A DNA stretch of 64,000 nucleotides from contig JAJNDK010000007.1 of NCBI GenBank assembly GCA_021156365.1, positions 1 through 64,000 of the forward strand, read 5' to 3'. The position numbers and the translations under genes are program-made. Positions 40,784-50,297 of this stretch are shown here, one piece after another; position 1 is the stretch's first letter, and every line of letters starts with the position of its first letter. Under the pieces are notes generated by a model. That model saw only the letters and a program-made list of their open reading frames with translations. It was not told the origin of the DNA and ran no database searches. Source of the DNA: Bacteroidota bacterium (GTDB taxonomy: Bacteria > Bacteroidota > Bacteroidia > B-17B0 > Aurantibacillaceae).

Positions 40784-41119
40784 TTATACCAATGGAGTAT
40801 TTTCCTTTGAAGGATTACGGTAATAGGTTTTATTTTCGATAAACTCCTGAACAGCGATCAATGTCGGTTTCGGAAGTTTTTCGTAATGTTTGGAAATTTC
40901 GATCTGCTCGCGGTTTTCGAAGATCTCTTCGAGGTTATCGTTATGAGAAGAAAACTCAGCCAGTTTACCCTGCAGCTCTTCTTTCAGCTCGATAGCGATC
41001 TGGTTAGAGCGTTTTGCCATAATGGCAACTGCTTCATACAAATTACCTGTTGGTTCGTCAAAAAGACGGATGTCACGTGTAACGGTAGAAGATTCTGCGT
41101 TTGTTTTTTTAAAGTCCAT
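40784..41119 (-). CDS. rpoZ: RNA polymerase omega subunit
   Basis: A 111-residue protein of the Bacteroidota omega/RPB6 type. TRDIRLFDEPTGNLYEAVAIMAKRSNQIA corresponds to the conserved omega core (..YE...I.A.R..QI), followed by helices and ENKTYYRNPS. It stabilises the beta-prime subunit. It overlaps bamD by 11 bases and lies in the conserved bamD-rpoZ-coaC order. Confidence 0.88.
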   Translation of the reverse strand: MDFKKTNAESSTVTRDIRLFDEPTGNLYEAVAIMAKRSNQIAIELKEELQGKLAEFSSHNDNLEEIFENREQIEISKHYEKLPKPTLIAVQEFIENKTYYRNPSKENTPLV

Positions 41120-41936
41120 TTTTCTGTGAAATATTAAGTTCGTCTTTCAGTTTTTTGCAGCTCTCGTATATGTCCTCAGCCTCCCTCAAGTAACTACTTT
41201 GGGGGTACAAATCTAAGAATTTTAAATAAGATTCTATCGAATTATCCAATCTTTCTCCTTTTTTCTTATCGATACTGTTTCGGGCAAGTAAATAACTGGA
41301 TTTCAGATTGATAAAGTGAATTTCTTCACATTTGGACGAGGTCTGGAACTCTTTCAGGAAATTATTGCTCTCCGCAATAGCTGCTTTCCAGTCCTCGATG
41401 AAATAATATTGTTTGGTGATCTCGTATGCTTTCCGCTCCAGTTTTACCCGTAGCTCATCCATCAGTTTGTTGCAACTATCAATACGAACGCTCTCCGGGA
41501 AATTGTTGACGAATTCCTGCATTTCAAACACTGCTGTTTTCGTATCCTGCTGATCAAGACTGTATTTCGGAGAATTGAGGTAATAACAATAAGCATTCAG
41601 GAACGCGCATTCTTCCGTGTGTTTGCTTACCGGGAAATTGCGCACATACATTTTGAAGTGATAGGCAGCCAAGCCGAAATCGCCGAGGTGATAATTACAG
41701 TAGGCTACATAGTAGTATACTTCTTCGGCCCGATCGGTCCCTTTGAAAACGGGGATCAGCTCTTCGAAAAGCGTAAGTGCATTGGTGTAATTTTCTTTTT
41801 CGTAATAATATTTGGCCTTGGTGTATTTCAGCTCATAATCAGAGCTTTTTACGATCTTATCGAATTTGCTGCAGGAGGCGACACTGATAATGCCAGCCAA
41901 AATGATCAGGAAGGAGTATAAACGGATACGTTTCAT
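41109..41936 (-). CDS. bamD: Outer-membrane assembly lipoprotein BamD
   Basis: A 275-residue lipoprotein (LIILAGIISVASCSKF, Cys22) with TPR repeats: KYYYEKENYTNALTLFEELIPVFKGTDRAEEVYYYVAYCNYHLGDFGLAAYHFKMYVRNFPVSKHTEECAFLNAYC is the BamD core. It belongs to the BAM complex inserting outer-membrane beta-barrels. First gene of the bamD-rpoZ-coaBC-porD operon. The gap of 142 bases to the divergent alpha-oxoamine synthase gene holds the promoters. Confidence 0.93.
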   Translation of the reverse strand: MKRIRLYSFLIILAGIISVASCSKFDKIVKSSDYELKYTKAKYYYEKENYTNALTLFEELIPVFKGTDRAEEVYYYVAYCNYHLGDFGLAAYHFKMYVRNFPVSKHTEECAFLNAYCYYLNSPKYSLDQQDTKTAVFEMQEFVNNFPESVRIDSCNKLMDELRVKLERKAYEITKQYYFIEDWKAAIAESNNFLKEFQTSSKCEEIHFINLKSSYLLARNSIDKKKGERLDNSIESYLKFLDLYPQSSYLREAEDIYESCKKLKDELNISQKNGL

Positions 41937-42078
41937 TTTTTAGCAGCGTCAAAGATACGATTTTGGTATCAATATCATGAATATTAGCAAAGTTTGGGAA
42001 AAATAGCTATTTCGATGATCCGGATGGAATTTCATTCAGAATTTGTAAATTTGCGCTCTATTACCTTAAAATCAAAAC

Positions 42079-43326
42079 ATGAAGGATATTTTTGAAAAGA
42101 TCAAAAGTAACAGGGGGCCGATCGGTGAGCACTCCAAAGAATCTCACGGATATTTTACGTTCCCGAAACTGGAAGGCGAAATAGGTCCGCATATGGAATT
42201 CCGTGGCAGAAAACGCCTGAACTGGAGTTTGAACAATTACCTTGGATTAGCGAACCATCCGGAAGTGCGTAAAGCAGATGCGGATTCGGCAGCTCAATAC
42301 GGTTTTGCACTACCGATGGGGGCACGGATGATGAGCGGGAACTCCAATAATCACGAAGCGCTCGAAGCGGGCCTTGCAAAATTGGTTGGAAAAGAAGATG
42401 CCATCCTTTGTAATTTCGGTTACCAGGCAATGGTTTCCTGTATAGATGCTTTGGTTGACCGCCACGATGTAATTGTATACGATGCCGAAAGTCATGCGTG
42501 TATCCTCGATGGTGTACGTCTGCACATGGGGAAACGTTATGTGTACAAACACAATGACATGGCTGATTTTGAAAAACAAATGGAGCGTGCTACGAAGCTG
42601 GCTGAAACAACAGGTGGAGCGATCCTTGTGATCACTGAAGGTGTATTCGGAATGCGTGGCGACCAGGGAAAACTGAAAGAGATCGTTGAGCTGAAGAAAA
42701 AATATAATTTCCGTTTGTTGGTAGATGATGCACATGGAATCGGTATCATGGGACCAAAAGGCGGTGGAACAGGAGAAGCACAGGGATGCCAGGATGGTAT
42801 CGATGTGTATTTCGGAACCTTTGCAAAATCATTTGCTTTGATAGGTGGCTTTATTGCTGCTACTGAAAACTGTGTCGAATACCTGCGTTACAACATGCGT
42901 TCACAGATCTTCGCGAAAGCACTTCCAATGCCATTAGTAGTAGGTGCACAAAAACGACTCGAGCTGATCAATGCGCATCCGGAGTTTCGTGAAAAATGCT
43001 GGGATATTACCCGTGCATTACAGAATGGATTAAAAGAAGCAGGATTCAATATCGGCGATACCAATTCGATGGTAACGCCTGTTTATATGAACGGCTCTAT
43101 TCCGGAAGCGACCAACCTGATCCTCGATCTGCGTGAGAATTTCAATATTTTCTGTTCGATGGTGGTATACCCGGTTGTTCCGAAAGGAATGATCATCCTG
43201 CGTTTGATCCCTACAGCGGTTCACACGATGGAAGATGTGAAATATACTATTGAGTGTTTCTCGAAAATTGTAGATAAACTGAAAACAGGAAAATACCAGG
43301 CAGAGAAAATTGCTGCTTTCGAATAA
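42079..43326 (+). CDS. Alpha-oxoamine synthase, probably serine palmitoyltransferase
   Basis: A 415-residue PLP enzyme of the KBL/BioF/SPT family that condenses an acyl-CoA with an amino acid. NNYLGLANHPEVRKADADSAAQYGFALPMGARMMSGN and the LVDDAHGIGIMGPKGGG segment are typical; the PLP Lys is in FGTFAKSFALIGGF. With a short N-terminal addition (MKDIFEKIKSNRGPIGEHSKE) it looks most like the Bacteroidota serine palmitoyltransferase group (sphingolipid synthesis) rather than KBL, but cysteate acyltransferase is possible. -7 box TAAATTTG at 42046-42053; strong terminator follows. Confidence 0.85.
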   Translation: MKDIFEKIKSNRGPIGEHSKESHGYFTFPKLEGEIGPHMEFRGRKRLNWSLNNYLGLANHPEVRKADADSAAQYGFALPMGARMMSGNSNNHEALEAGLAKLVGKEDAILCNFGYQAMVSCIDALVDRHDVIVYDAESHACILDGVRLHMGKRYVYKHNDMADFEKQMERATKLAETTGGAILVITEGVFGMRGDQGKLKEIVELKKKYNFRLLVDDAHGIGIMGPKGGGTGEAQGCQDGIDVYFGTFAKSFALIGGFIAATENCVEYLRYNMRSQIFAKALPMPLVVGAQKRLELINAHPEFREKCWDITRALQNGLKEAGFNIGDTNSMVTPVYMNGSIPEATNLILDLRENFNIFCSMVVYPVVPKGMIILRLIPTAVHTMEDVKYTIECFSKIVDKLKTGKYQAEKIAAFE

Positions 43327-43347
43327 AGTTATTTCAATAGAAACAGG

Positions 43348-43380
43348 ATCGCCCTTTCTTGCAAAGAAAGGGCGATTTTT
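43348..43380 (+). terminator. Terminator, shared by convergent genes
   Basis: ATCGCCCTTTCTT / AAGAAAGGGCGAT (13-bp perfect stem, 3-base loop) followed by TTTT, directly after the alpha-oxoamine synthase gene and touching the stop of the giant T9SS gene. Confidence 0.88.
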
Positions 43381-46300
43381 ATTTACCGCTTTTCACGATC
43401 TTCTTTACTATTGTTTCCGTTACATCTTTCCCTTTGATTGCTATCGATAATAGATAGATCCCCGGGTTCAGCTCCGACAGATCCAATTGAAGTGATCGGT
43501 TGCCGTCGTTGAAAAAGTAAGTGCTATTTATTACTTCTCTGCCAAACATATCTGTAAGCAAATAAATACAATCTGTTGTGCCCGCACCGGATACAGCTAT
43601 TACCAGATGATCGGTGGCAGGATTGGGAAACACATTGACGAAAAAATGATCTTTTTCGGAATGCTCTAATGAAATGATAGGGGAGTAGTTGAAATTTCCA
43701 TTGTGATCGGTTTGTTTCAAACGGTAATAAAAAACAGGAGCTACATCGTAAACATCCTGCAGGCCGTCTAAGAACGTATAGTTGTTGATGGAAGAAGAAT
43801 TTCCCGCACCCTGCACATTTCCTACGGATATAAAATTCAATGCATCTGCGCTTCTTTCGATACTGAAATAGGCATTGTCGGTTTCGGAACTGGTGGCCCA
43901 GGATAAGAGCGCTTTCTTTTCTTTCCATGTTCCGTTGAAAAATAAAAGCTCGACAGGCAGTGAGATGAGCTTTCCGCACGGATCTACCGATACGGAAGGA
44001 ACACCATAACCCGGATCGTATTCATCAGCACCTATAGATGTACCTGCCCGGCTTTGATTATCATAATCGGTGGAAACGCCGACATTTATTCCGGTTGTTA
44101 TTGCAGGGCTTCCTGCCTGCAGGTGCATGTCAGGAGGAAGTGTAGTAAGCTGGAACAAAGCATCCGAAGAAATGCTGTTGTTGTCGAAACCTATCCCTTG
44201 CCAGGCGGTGAATGCTGTGTAATCTACGGTAGCGGAATTTCCGCATTTATAACCCGTACCACTGCCCCAGCAGTCATTATAATTACTTGTAACCGTGTTG
44301 GAGTTATCGAGGTAAACCGAATAATGTGATCGTGTACCAGTGCTGTTGGAACGGCTGTTGATGAAAATATTATTCTTTATGTCCACTGTGTTTTTCGGAC
44401 TGATGTTCGTATTGAGCCGCCGGAAAGCATAGCTATTATTGGTTGTTCCTGTTATTCCTGTTCCGGCGATATAAACACTGTTGTAATAGTAATTCATATA
44501 GGTAGTATTGCCTCCGCTGGTATACCCTGATGTATTGTCCAGTATACCCGTGATCTCCGCACCTGAAGTGATCGAAGAGCCATCTATCCGGTAACCCAGG
44601 TTGATCATATTGTTGCTGAAAATGTTGGTAACGGCAGAGGAAGCACTCGAGCCAACAGTTCCGATCCCTGTGATTCTTGCATTGGTGCTTCCGTTAGGCG
44701 TGTCAAATCCAAAGATCAAATTCGCATCAATTATATGTGTCTGACCGGGATCGCCTACTCCCGTATAGATACCATAAAGCTTGTTTGAATTGGTACCCGT
44801 GTAGGTGCTTTTCAAATTATAAATAAGATTGTTTGAAATGGTTTGAGTAGTGCCGTTGTAACTACTTTTATCTGCGATCCCTACCACGCTTGCATCGTGC
44901 GCAATATACAGCTGGTTGACAGCCGTTGGTACAGCACCTGTCAGATTAAATATAGTATTCCCGGTTATGGTATTGGAGCCGCAATCTGTGTAGATACCCG
45001 TTAAGGTAGCAGCGGAATTCCCCGCATTTGCTGCAGTCATATTCGCAATCGTATTATTGGCAAGCGAAATGGTTCCGCAGGTATTATCGCACCAGATGCC
45101 CACTGTCTTCCATTGACCTCCGCTGCGTACGCTGTTACAGGTTTCTGTGCTTCCGATCAGGTTATTGTTGATGGAATAGCTGCCCGACGAGCTTGCTCCT
45201 GCAAGATGGATGCCTCCGAATGAAGTCCCGCCGGTACCAGTTAAACTGATGTTTTGAATTGTATTACCATTGATGGCAGTTGTTCCTGCCCACACATAAA
45301 TGCCTTCGAAGGTCTGGATCGTATTTCCTGCACCGCCGACATTGCTGGTCCAGATAGTTCCTCCGCATAAAGGCGCGCCTCCCCCGATATAATTATCAGA
45401 GATGGTATTTCCTGTGGATCCTAAACCCGGAATAAAATTGATCACGGTATACCTGTGCAATTGTTGTTCTGCACAATCAAGGTAAAAGCTATTTCCTGTG
45501 ATTGTCCAGTTATTGCCATAATTCGTATTCAGACCGGTGCCGGTCACGGTAACTCCCGTGGCTTCAGTGGTGATGCCGGGAGTAAAGCTGTGAATGTTGT
45601 TATTTAAGATATTGATATTGCTGTTCGGGTTTGCTGTTTGCCCGTATGCATATACGGCATTTATATGCGTCGTCGTTGCACTGGTGTATTTTGTAATATC
45701 ACAATTCTGAATAGTGATGTTATTGTTGCCTGCAGTCCAGAGCGGGAAGCTGCTGATATAAATAGTGCCGCTGGTTCCTGTGGAATTCTGGCTTTCCGCA
45801 CGAACATATTGTAATACATCATTGGTGGCTCCATTGCCCAGCTGGATCGCAGGTCCTACCAGGGAAGCTGTTCGTGTATTCCGGATGATCCAGTTAACGG
45901 TAGTTCCCACACCTCCGGCTCTGCCATCGAGTGTTACGTAATCCGCTCCGTTAAAGTTGATCAATGCCAGGCCCGAACCCGGATCACCGGCGGTTATCAA
46001 AGTGCCGGCCCCCGTTGCAGGCCGGAAGGTGGCTGTAACAGAAGAGCTTCCCGAATATAAAATGCTGATCGGGAAACTTTCTCCGGAACCCGTATATGTT
46101 GCCTGCAATTCAAAAAGGACACTGCAGGACACTGTTCTTGTGTTCAGCGAATTCACTGCTGCCGTTACGGTAGCAAAAGTGCCTGTTGGTCCTATGGTGT
46201 ATGTACCACAAAGCGGACTTGTGTTTTTGGTGCCGATCACAAAATACCCGAGTGAAGATGGTGCGGAAAGAGTGGAGCTCAGTACAGGCGCGGCTACGCT

Positions 46301-47806
46301 TCCACCGATCGAGCTGTAACTTCCGGCAAGTGTTCCCGATTGAGCAACAACGTCCGTTGCATTCAATGCAGGTGTATTGTCTGTAAGGTTTATGATACCA
46401 GGGCTTGAGAGACTGGTGGCATTCGCGATGACCTGCGCATACCAGTAATTATCCGTATGAAGCGCTGTCATACTCTGGTCGAAAGTGCCGCCACTGTTTG
46501 CATCAAAGGCTTCTACCCGTATAACTGCCGTGCTTGCAGAATTTGTCGTGGAAAGACCGGTGAACGAAACCCGCTGACAGGCTGTTTTCCCAACCGGGAA
46601 GAGAATGGTGACAGCACTCAGGTTAGGGCTCAGGGTACGCTGCAAAGCACCATTTACATAGGAGTCGGTACCACCCGTATTCGTAACTGCAGCAACTGCA
46701 CCATTTGTTACGGATATAAGATTTCCGTTGGCATTGATTACTCCGTCGGTAAGATTCAGTGTTCCGCCTGTGCTGATAGTGATGGCTTGCGTTAATCCTA
46801 CCGTGCCGGCTCCCGACCTGTTTATGGTGAAGGAAGTAAGTGTTGGGGCAGCAGTAAAACGAAGTGTTCCGTAATCTCCTCCGCTGCCTCCAATGCTTAT
46901 AGCCCCGCTGGACGTAATGGTTCCTGCTCCGCCGGCTGACATAGTCCCTGTCAGCGTAAGGGTGTTTGTTCCAACGGCAAACGCACCGGATGTCAGGGTA
47001 AGCACTCCTGCAATGGTAGGACTGCCACTGAATAAAGTCAGCGTACCTGCAGAATTGATGGTGACATTCCCGAATGTCTGGGTCATGTTGTTAATGGTGG
47101 ATGTGCCTGCTGTGAAATTAGCAGTAGAATTGCTGTTGTACGTAGCGTTTGGGACAGATACCTGAGTAGTCGTTATATGATTATAGTTGGAACCACTGGC
47201 AAATGTAAGCGTAGCAGCGGAACTAATGACCGGGATACCTGCACCCGTTTGATAGTTGTTGGTAATGGCGCCGCCACTGCCTACCGTCACTAAAGTCGTT
47301 GCAATGCCGGATGTATTGAACAGGCCTCTTGTGTTCAATTGCAAAGTGCCGTCGATCTGTCCCCGTTGACTGGCAGTTGTGAGAAAATTCAGTGTGAGCG
47401 TAGTACCCGCTGAGGTAAGCTGTAGCGTAGAACCTGCATCGATCACAAGGTTATTCGTCAGCGTAGGGCCGTTTATAGACAAGGTTAAAGCGCCGGTGTT
47501 TCCGGTCAGGGTAATATTCGAATTGCCTGTTATTGTTAAAGAACGAATGGTTTGTGTAGGAACAGCTGTAATGTTAAGCGTAGTGCCGCTATTGAATAAA
47601 ATAATATCAGTAGCGTTAGGTGTTGTACGTGTTGGTGACCAGTTGGCAGCTACAGCCCAGCTTGCTCCTGTTGCGCCGATCCATGTATACGTTGTTTGTG
47701 CGGAAGAAAAATTGTACAACAGGCACAGCAATGGAATATAAAGACATTGTAAAATGTCTTTATATACGCTTACAAAACAATGTTTATGGAATTGGGGTAC
47801 ACTCAC
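43379..47806 (-). CDS. Giant beta-helix surface protein with T9SS sorting domain
   Basis: A 1475-residue exported protein. After a long leader (hydrophobic core CLYIPLLCLLYNFSSAQ) comes a Thr/Ser/Gly-rich autotransporter-like beta-helix (TLTLTGTMSAGGAGTITSSG and many more, about 40-370), then a region with TYTGSGESFPIS and a pectate-lyase-like parallel beta-helix (NNNI.SF, TISDNYIGGG, NNLI... about 560-1250), a linker with SLPVELLFFNGTW (common just before T9SS tails), and VFPNPATDHLVIAVSG...MFGREVINST...LNPGIYLLSIAIKG, the type A sorting domain. Function is probably adhesive or polysaccharide-related; no catalytic residues can be assigned. The length alone makes it the largest gene here. Confidence 0.85.
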   Translation of the reverse strand: MSVPQFHKHCFVSVYKDILQCLYIPLLCLLYNFSSAQTTYTWIGATGASWAVAANWSPTRTTPNATDIILFNSGTTLNITAVPTQTIRSLTITGNSNITLTGNTGALTLSINGPTLTNNLVIDAGSTLQLTSAGTTLTLNFLTTASQRGQIDGTLQLNTRGLFNTSGIATTLVTVGSGGAITNNYQTGAGIPVISSAATLTFASGSNYNHITTTQVSVPNATYNSNSTANFTAGTSTINNMTQTFGNVTINSAGTLTLFSGSPTIAGVLTLTSGAFAVGTNTLTLTGTMSAGGAGTITSSGAISIGGSGGDYGTLRFTAAPTLTSFTINRSGAGTVGLTQAITISTGGTLNLTDGVINANGNLISVTNGAVAAVTNTGGTDSYVNGALQRTLSPNLSAVTILFPVGKTACQRVSFTGLSTTNSASTAVIRVEAFDANSGGTFDQSMTALHTDNYWYAQVIANATSLSSPGIINLTDNTPALNATDVVAQSGTLAGSYSSIGGSVAAPVLSSTLSAPSSLGYFVIGTKNTSPLCGTYTIGPTGTFATVTAAVNSLNTRTVSCSVLFELQATYTGSGESFPISILYSGSSSVTATFRPATGAGTLITAGDPGSGLALINFNGADYVTLDGRAGGVGTTVNWIIRNTRTASLVGPAIQLGNGATNDVLQYVRAESQNSTGTSGTIYISSFPLWTAGNNNITIQNCDITKYTSATTTHINAVYAYGQTANPNSNINILNNNIHSFTPGITTEATGVTVTGTGLNTNYGNNWTITGNSFYLDCAEQQLHRYTVINFIPGLGSTGNTISDNYIGGGAPLCGGTIWTSNVGGAGNTIQTFEGIYVWAGTTAINGNTIQNISLTGTGGTSFGGIHLAGASSSGSYSINNNLIGSTETCNSVRSGGQWKTVGIWCDNTCGTISLANNTIANMTAANAGNSAATLTGIYTDCGSNTITGNTIFNLTGAVPTAVNQLYIAHDASVVGIADKSSYNGTTQTISNNLIYNLKSTYTGTNSNKLYGIYTGVGDPGQTHIIDANLIFGFDTPNGSTNARITGIGTVGSSASSAVTNIFSNNMINLGYRIDGSSITSGAEITGILDNTSGYTSGGNTTYMNYYYNSVYIAGTGITGTTNNSYAFRRLNTNISPKNTVDIKNNIFINSRSNSTGTRSHYSVYLDNSNTVTSNYNDCWGSGTGYKCGNSATVDYTAFTAWQGIGFDNNSISSDALFQLTTLPPDMHLQAGSPAITTGINVGVSTDYDNQSRAGTSIGADEYDPGYGVPSVSVDPCGKLISLPVELLFFNGTWKEKKALLSWATSSETDNAYFSIERSADALNFISVGNVQGAGNSSSINNYTFLDGLQDVYDVAPVFYYRLKQTDHNGNFNYSPIISLEHSEKDHFFVNVFPNPATDHLVIAVSGAGTTDCIYLLTDMFGREVINSTYFFNDGNRSLQLDLSELNPGIYLLSIAIKGKDVTETIVKKIVKSGK
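47736..47765. repeat. 13-bp perfect inverted repeat in the leader of the giant gene
   Basis: ATATAAAGACATT (47736-47748), loop GTAA, AATGTCTTTATAT (47753-47765). It lies about 14-24 codons inside the coding sequence, in the signal peptide. In RNA it would form a stem of 13 bp, which is rare in a leader. It may regulate translation or be a terminator-like relic. Confidence 0.6.
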
Positions 47807-47928
47807 GTAAACAACTACAGACTAATAGGATTCAGACTAAGAAATTTACAAAAAAAAAGTGATTTGTAGTAGGAAATATTTTCAGACAGTTTTTAATTGT
47901 TTGAAAATCAATAAGTAATGCGTTCGTT

Positions 47929-48012
47929 TTAACCCTGAAGCAGGTTGGTGAAAAATAAGATCAGCCCTACACCAATGTTATAGAATACATTCACTTCGTA
48001 CTTTGTGAAAGA
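47929..48012 (-). pseudogene. 3' fragment of a second hupE gene
   Basis: Read on the minus strand immediately after the PhoX stop: the frame gives SFTKYEVNVFYNIGVGLILFFTNLLQG and TAA, closely matching the C-terminus of the intact HupE gene at 49702-50295 (GVGLILFFTNLLEK with its stop). Only the last 25 or so codons are present, so this is a remnant. It sits about 1.77 kb from the intact end, with the PhoX-like gene between. Confidence 0.72.
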
Positions 48013-48013
48013 C

Positions 48014-49597
48014 TTATTCGCTCTCTTTTATGAATTGTCCGTGAATAACTTTGTCGCCGGATATCATCCGGATCTGGTAAATACCTTCCTGCAAATGAGC
48101 AATGTTGATCTGTAGTTTATTCTTTTCCGGGAGTAGCTCGAAAGCTTCGTCAACGCATACTTTTTTTCCTGTGATATCAAAGATCTCTACCTGGAGTCTC
48201 CTGGTTTTATCCGACTCGATCAAAAAATTCAAGCCATCTGCCGCCGGGTTAGGATATAAGCCGCGAAGTGTTAGATCCGAATTTGTTTTGTTTTTCGGCA
48301 CACCAACCGGAGCTCCCCAGTTTTCATTCAGTGCGATGATCACCGTAGCGTCTGCATCCATTGTAATGCTTTGGCCTGCCGCGTCCACCTGTGGGCTTGC
48401 ATTTGAACCGCTTGGGTGCTGAATGTCCAGTACGAGGAACTCCCCATCGGGCGTAAAATAAATTCCTGTTGGTTCGGCGCCTGAAGGTATCACTGCAAAA
48501 ATTTCGATCTGTGGGTTTGCCGCAGTATGTCCTGGTTTTACCATCCAGAGGTAGTTGCCGCCACCATCCTGTGTTACCCACATATTTCCCTGGCTGTCAA
48601 AAGCAATATTATCCGGTGAATCGAAAGCTACGTTTTGTGTCCCGCTTCCATAATTGATCGTATAGCTGCTGTTTGAAACAAAGGTTTGGAAATTAGAAAT
48701 GGTAGTGCCATCGTCATCAAAACGAAATATCTTGCCTTGCGAAGTGGAGGCAAAATAAACTTTTCCGTCGGGGCCTACTTCCACATCTTCCACGCGGTCG
48801 AAATAGGTTCCTCCTGCGGTTATTGCATTGGCGATAACATCATTGCGTTCCGAATTCGTTGTATTCGGGATCTGTACCCAGCTGCCGGTTGTTCCATTCC
48901 GGACCAAAACGTAAAGTGTACCGGAAGACAGGTTGGCTTTTGTGTTGAGGATATACTTAAATACAAAGCCGGTACTCGAGTTATCTTCTCCTTCATACAC
49001 AGTAAGACTGTCCTCGCGGAAACATACATTTTCGTGTTTCATATGCCCCATTCCCCAAACTTTATCTTTATTACCATCGCTATTATAGTCTTTTACCTGG
49101 CGGGTAAACGGGTTTATTTCGACAGGCCATCCATAATCTCTCTTTCCGTCAAAATTAATATCAAATGTCAGGTCGGTCTCTTCGCAGGTAACCATCGTTC
49201 TCCAGGGTGTGATTCCTCCGCTGCAATTAGCGGCAGTAGCAGCACCCGAAAAGCTGATCGCTTCCGAATGGTTCAGTTGCCAGTAGCCTGCCAACGAATC
49301 GTATTGAACATCTAAAACGGTAACACCGCCCGGTGCAAATTCAGAATTCACGCAAATAGTGCCCTGACGGCTGCTTCCGGTTTGAGAAACATACCCGCAA
49401 AAATCTGAATTGACAGGCATGGTGCCACCAGCGCTTAAATTGTCGCCTGCCTGCAGGATCACCTGAAATTTATGACTGGAAGGGATCACCAAGGTTGGTC
49501 CCTGTGAGGTGGGCTGTACGGACGTAAAGTTTCCGATGTTTTGAGCAGAGGCAGTTCCCATGCCTGCCAGCAGAACGAAAAATAATGTTTGTTTCAT
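48014..49597 (-). CDS. PhoX-like (DUF839) secreted protein with T9SS sorting domain
   Basis: A 527-residue protein with a signal peptide (MKQTLFFVLLAGMGTASAQ). The body shows the PhoX/DUF839 pattern: CSGGITPWRTMVTCEETDL, GWPVEINPFTRQVKDY, MGHMKHENVCF and VYEGEDNSSTGFVFKY, then VEDVEVGPDGKVYFASTS and DSPDNIAFDSQGNMWVTQDGG, as in alkaline phosphatases of the PhoX family. The end is a T9SS sorting domain (LYPNPAADGLNFLI...VEIFDITGKKVC...LQEGIYQIRMISG). It is flanked by hupE on one side and a hupE 3' remnant on the other. Confidence 0.85.
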   Translation of the reverse strand: MKQTLFFVLLAGMGTASAQNIGNFTSVQPTSQGPTLVIPSSHKFQVILQAGDNLSAGGTMPVNSDFCGYVSQTGSSRQGTICVNSEFAPGGVTVLDVQYDSLAGYWQLNHSEAISFSGAATAANCSGGITPWRTMVTCEETDLTFDINFDGKRDYGWPVEINPFTRQVKDYNSDGNKDKVWGMGHMKHENVCFREDSLTVYEGEDNSSTGFVFKYILNTKANLSSGTLYVLVRNGTTGSWVQIPNTTNSERNDVIANAITAGGTYFDRVEDVEVGPDGKVYFASTSQGKIFRFDDDGTTISNFQTFVSNSSYTINYGSGTQNVAFDSPDNIAFDSQGNMWVTQDGGGNYLWMVKPGHTAANPQIEIFAVIPSGAEPTGIYFTPDGEFLVLDIQHPSGSNASPQVDAAGQSITMDADATVIIALNENWGAPVGVPKNKTNSDLTLRGLYPNPAADGLNFLIESDKTRRLQVEIFDITGKKVCVDEAFELLPEKNKLQINIAHLQEGIYQIRMISGDKVIHGQFIKESE

Positions 49598-49701
49598 AGT
49601 AGCTAAAGTAGTGTCCTGCCTGTGTATTGCCTTTACCTGAATATTAAAAAATCATTATGCCTGCTTGCGATGTGCATAGAATATCTAACCGTAAAGAAGA
49701 A

Positions 49702-50295
49702 TTACTTTTCCAGCAGATTCGTGAAAAATAAGATCAACCCTACACCAAAGCCTGCCCCGGATAAAAAAAGATTCCACTCCCGGTGTACTATACGGAATAT
49801 GCGGTTCAGCAAAAAATAAGTGCAAAGGATGCAGAGTACGATCAGCAATTGACCCAATTCTATTCCGAGGTTAAACGCAAGCAATTCGGCAACGATGTTC
49901 TGATCATCACCCAACAGGAATTTGAAATTGCTGGCAAAGCCCATCCCGTGAATGAATCCGAACAACAAAGCGATCAGGTAATTCTTCCGGACATTTCTAT
50001 CGAATGTTTTAGCAAGGTTTTGTTTTTTCTGAAGGATGTTACTAAGAGCTGTAATAACAATTGTTGCAGGTATAAGGATCTCTACGATTTTCACCGGGAT
50101 GAAAACAATATTGAAGGCAGAAAGAGCAAGTGTTATGGAGTGCCCGATGGTAAATGCGGTTACGATCACCAGGATCTTTCTCCATTCCGTGAGTTTGAAT
50201 AAGGCACAGAGCACCGTTATAAATAAAATATGATCGTAAGCGCTGAAATCGATGATGTGCGCCCATCCCATCCCTAAAAAGCTCCAAAAATCCAT
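49702..50295 (-). CDS. HupE/UreJ-family membrane protein
   Basis: A 197-residue protein with six to seven membrane helices. HIIDFSAYDHILFITVLCALF at the start and TAFTIGHSITLALSAF with GFIHGMGFASNF carry the conserved His/Asp residues of HupE/UreJ, a family tied to nickel or cobalt uptake. In many Bacteroidota it is paired with a DUF6702 protein, as here (next gene 3 bases upstream). No hydrogenase or urease genes are in view. A remnant of its 3' end is repeated at 47929-48012. Confidence 0.85.
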   Translation of the reverse strand: MDFWSFLGMGWAHIIDFSAYDHILFITVLCALFKLTEWRKILVIVTAFTIGHSITLALSAFNIVFIPVKIVEILIPATIVITALSNILQKKQNLAKTFDRNVRKNYLIALLFGFIHGMGFASNFKFLLGDDQNIVAELLAFNLGIELGQLLIVLCILCTYFLLNRIFRIVHREWNLFLSGAGFGVGLILFFTNLLEK

Positions 50296-50297
50296 GG

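Noticed and set aside
45957-47741. Several plus-strand ORFs opposite the giant T9SS gene
   Set aside because: Caused by Thr/Ser/Gly-rich repeat codons on the other strand; low-complexity translations.
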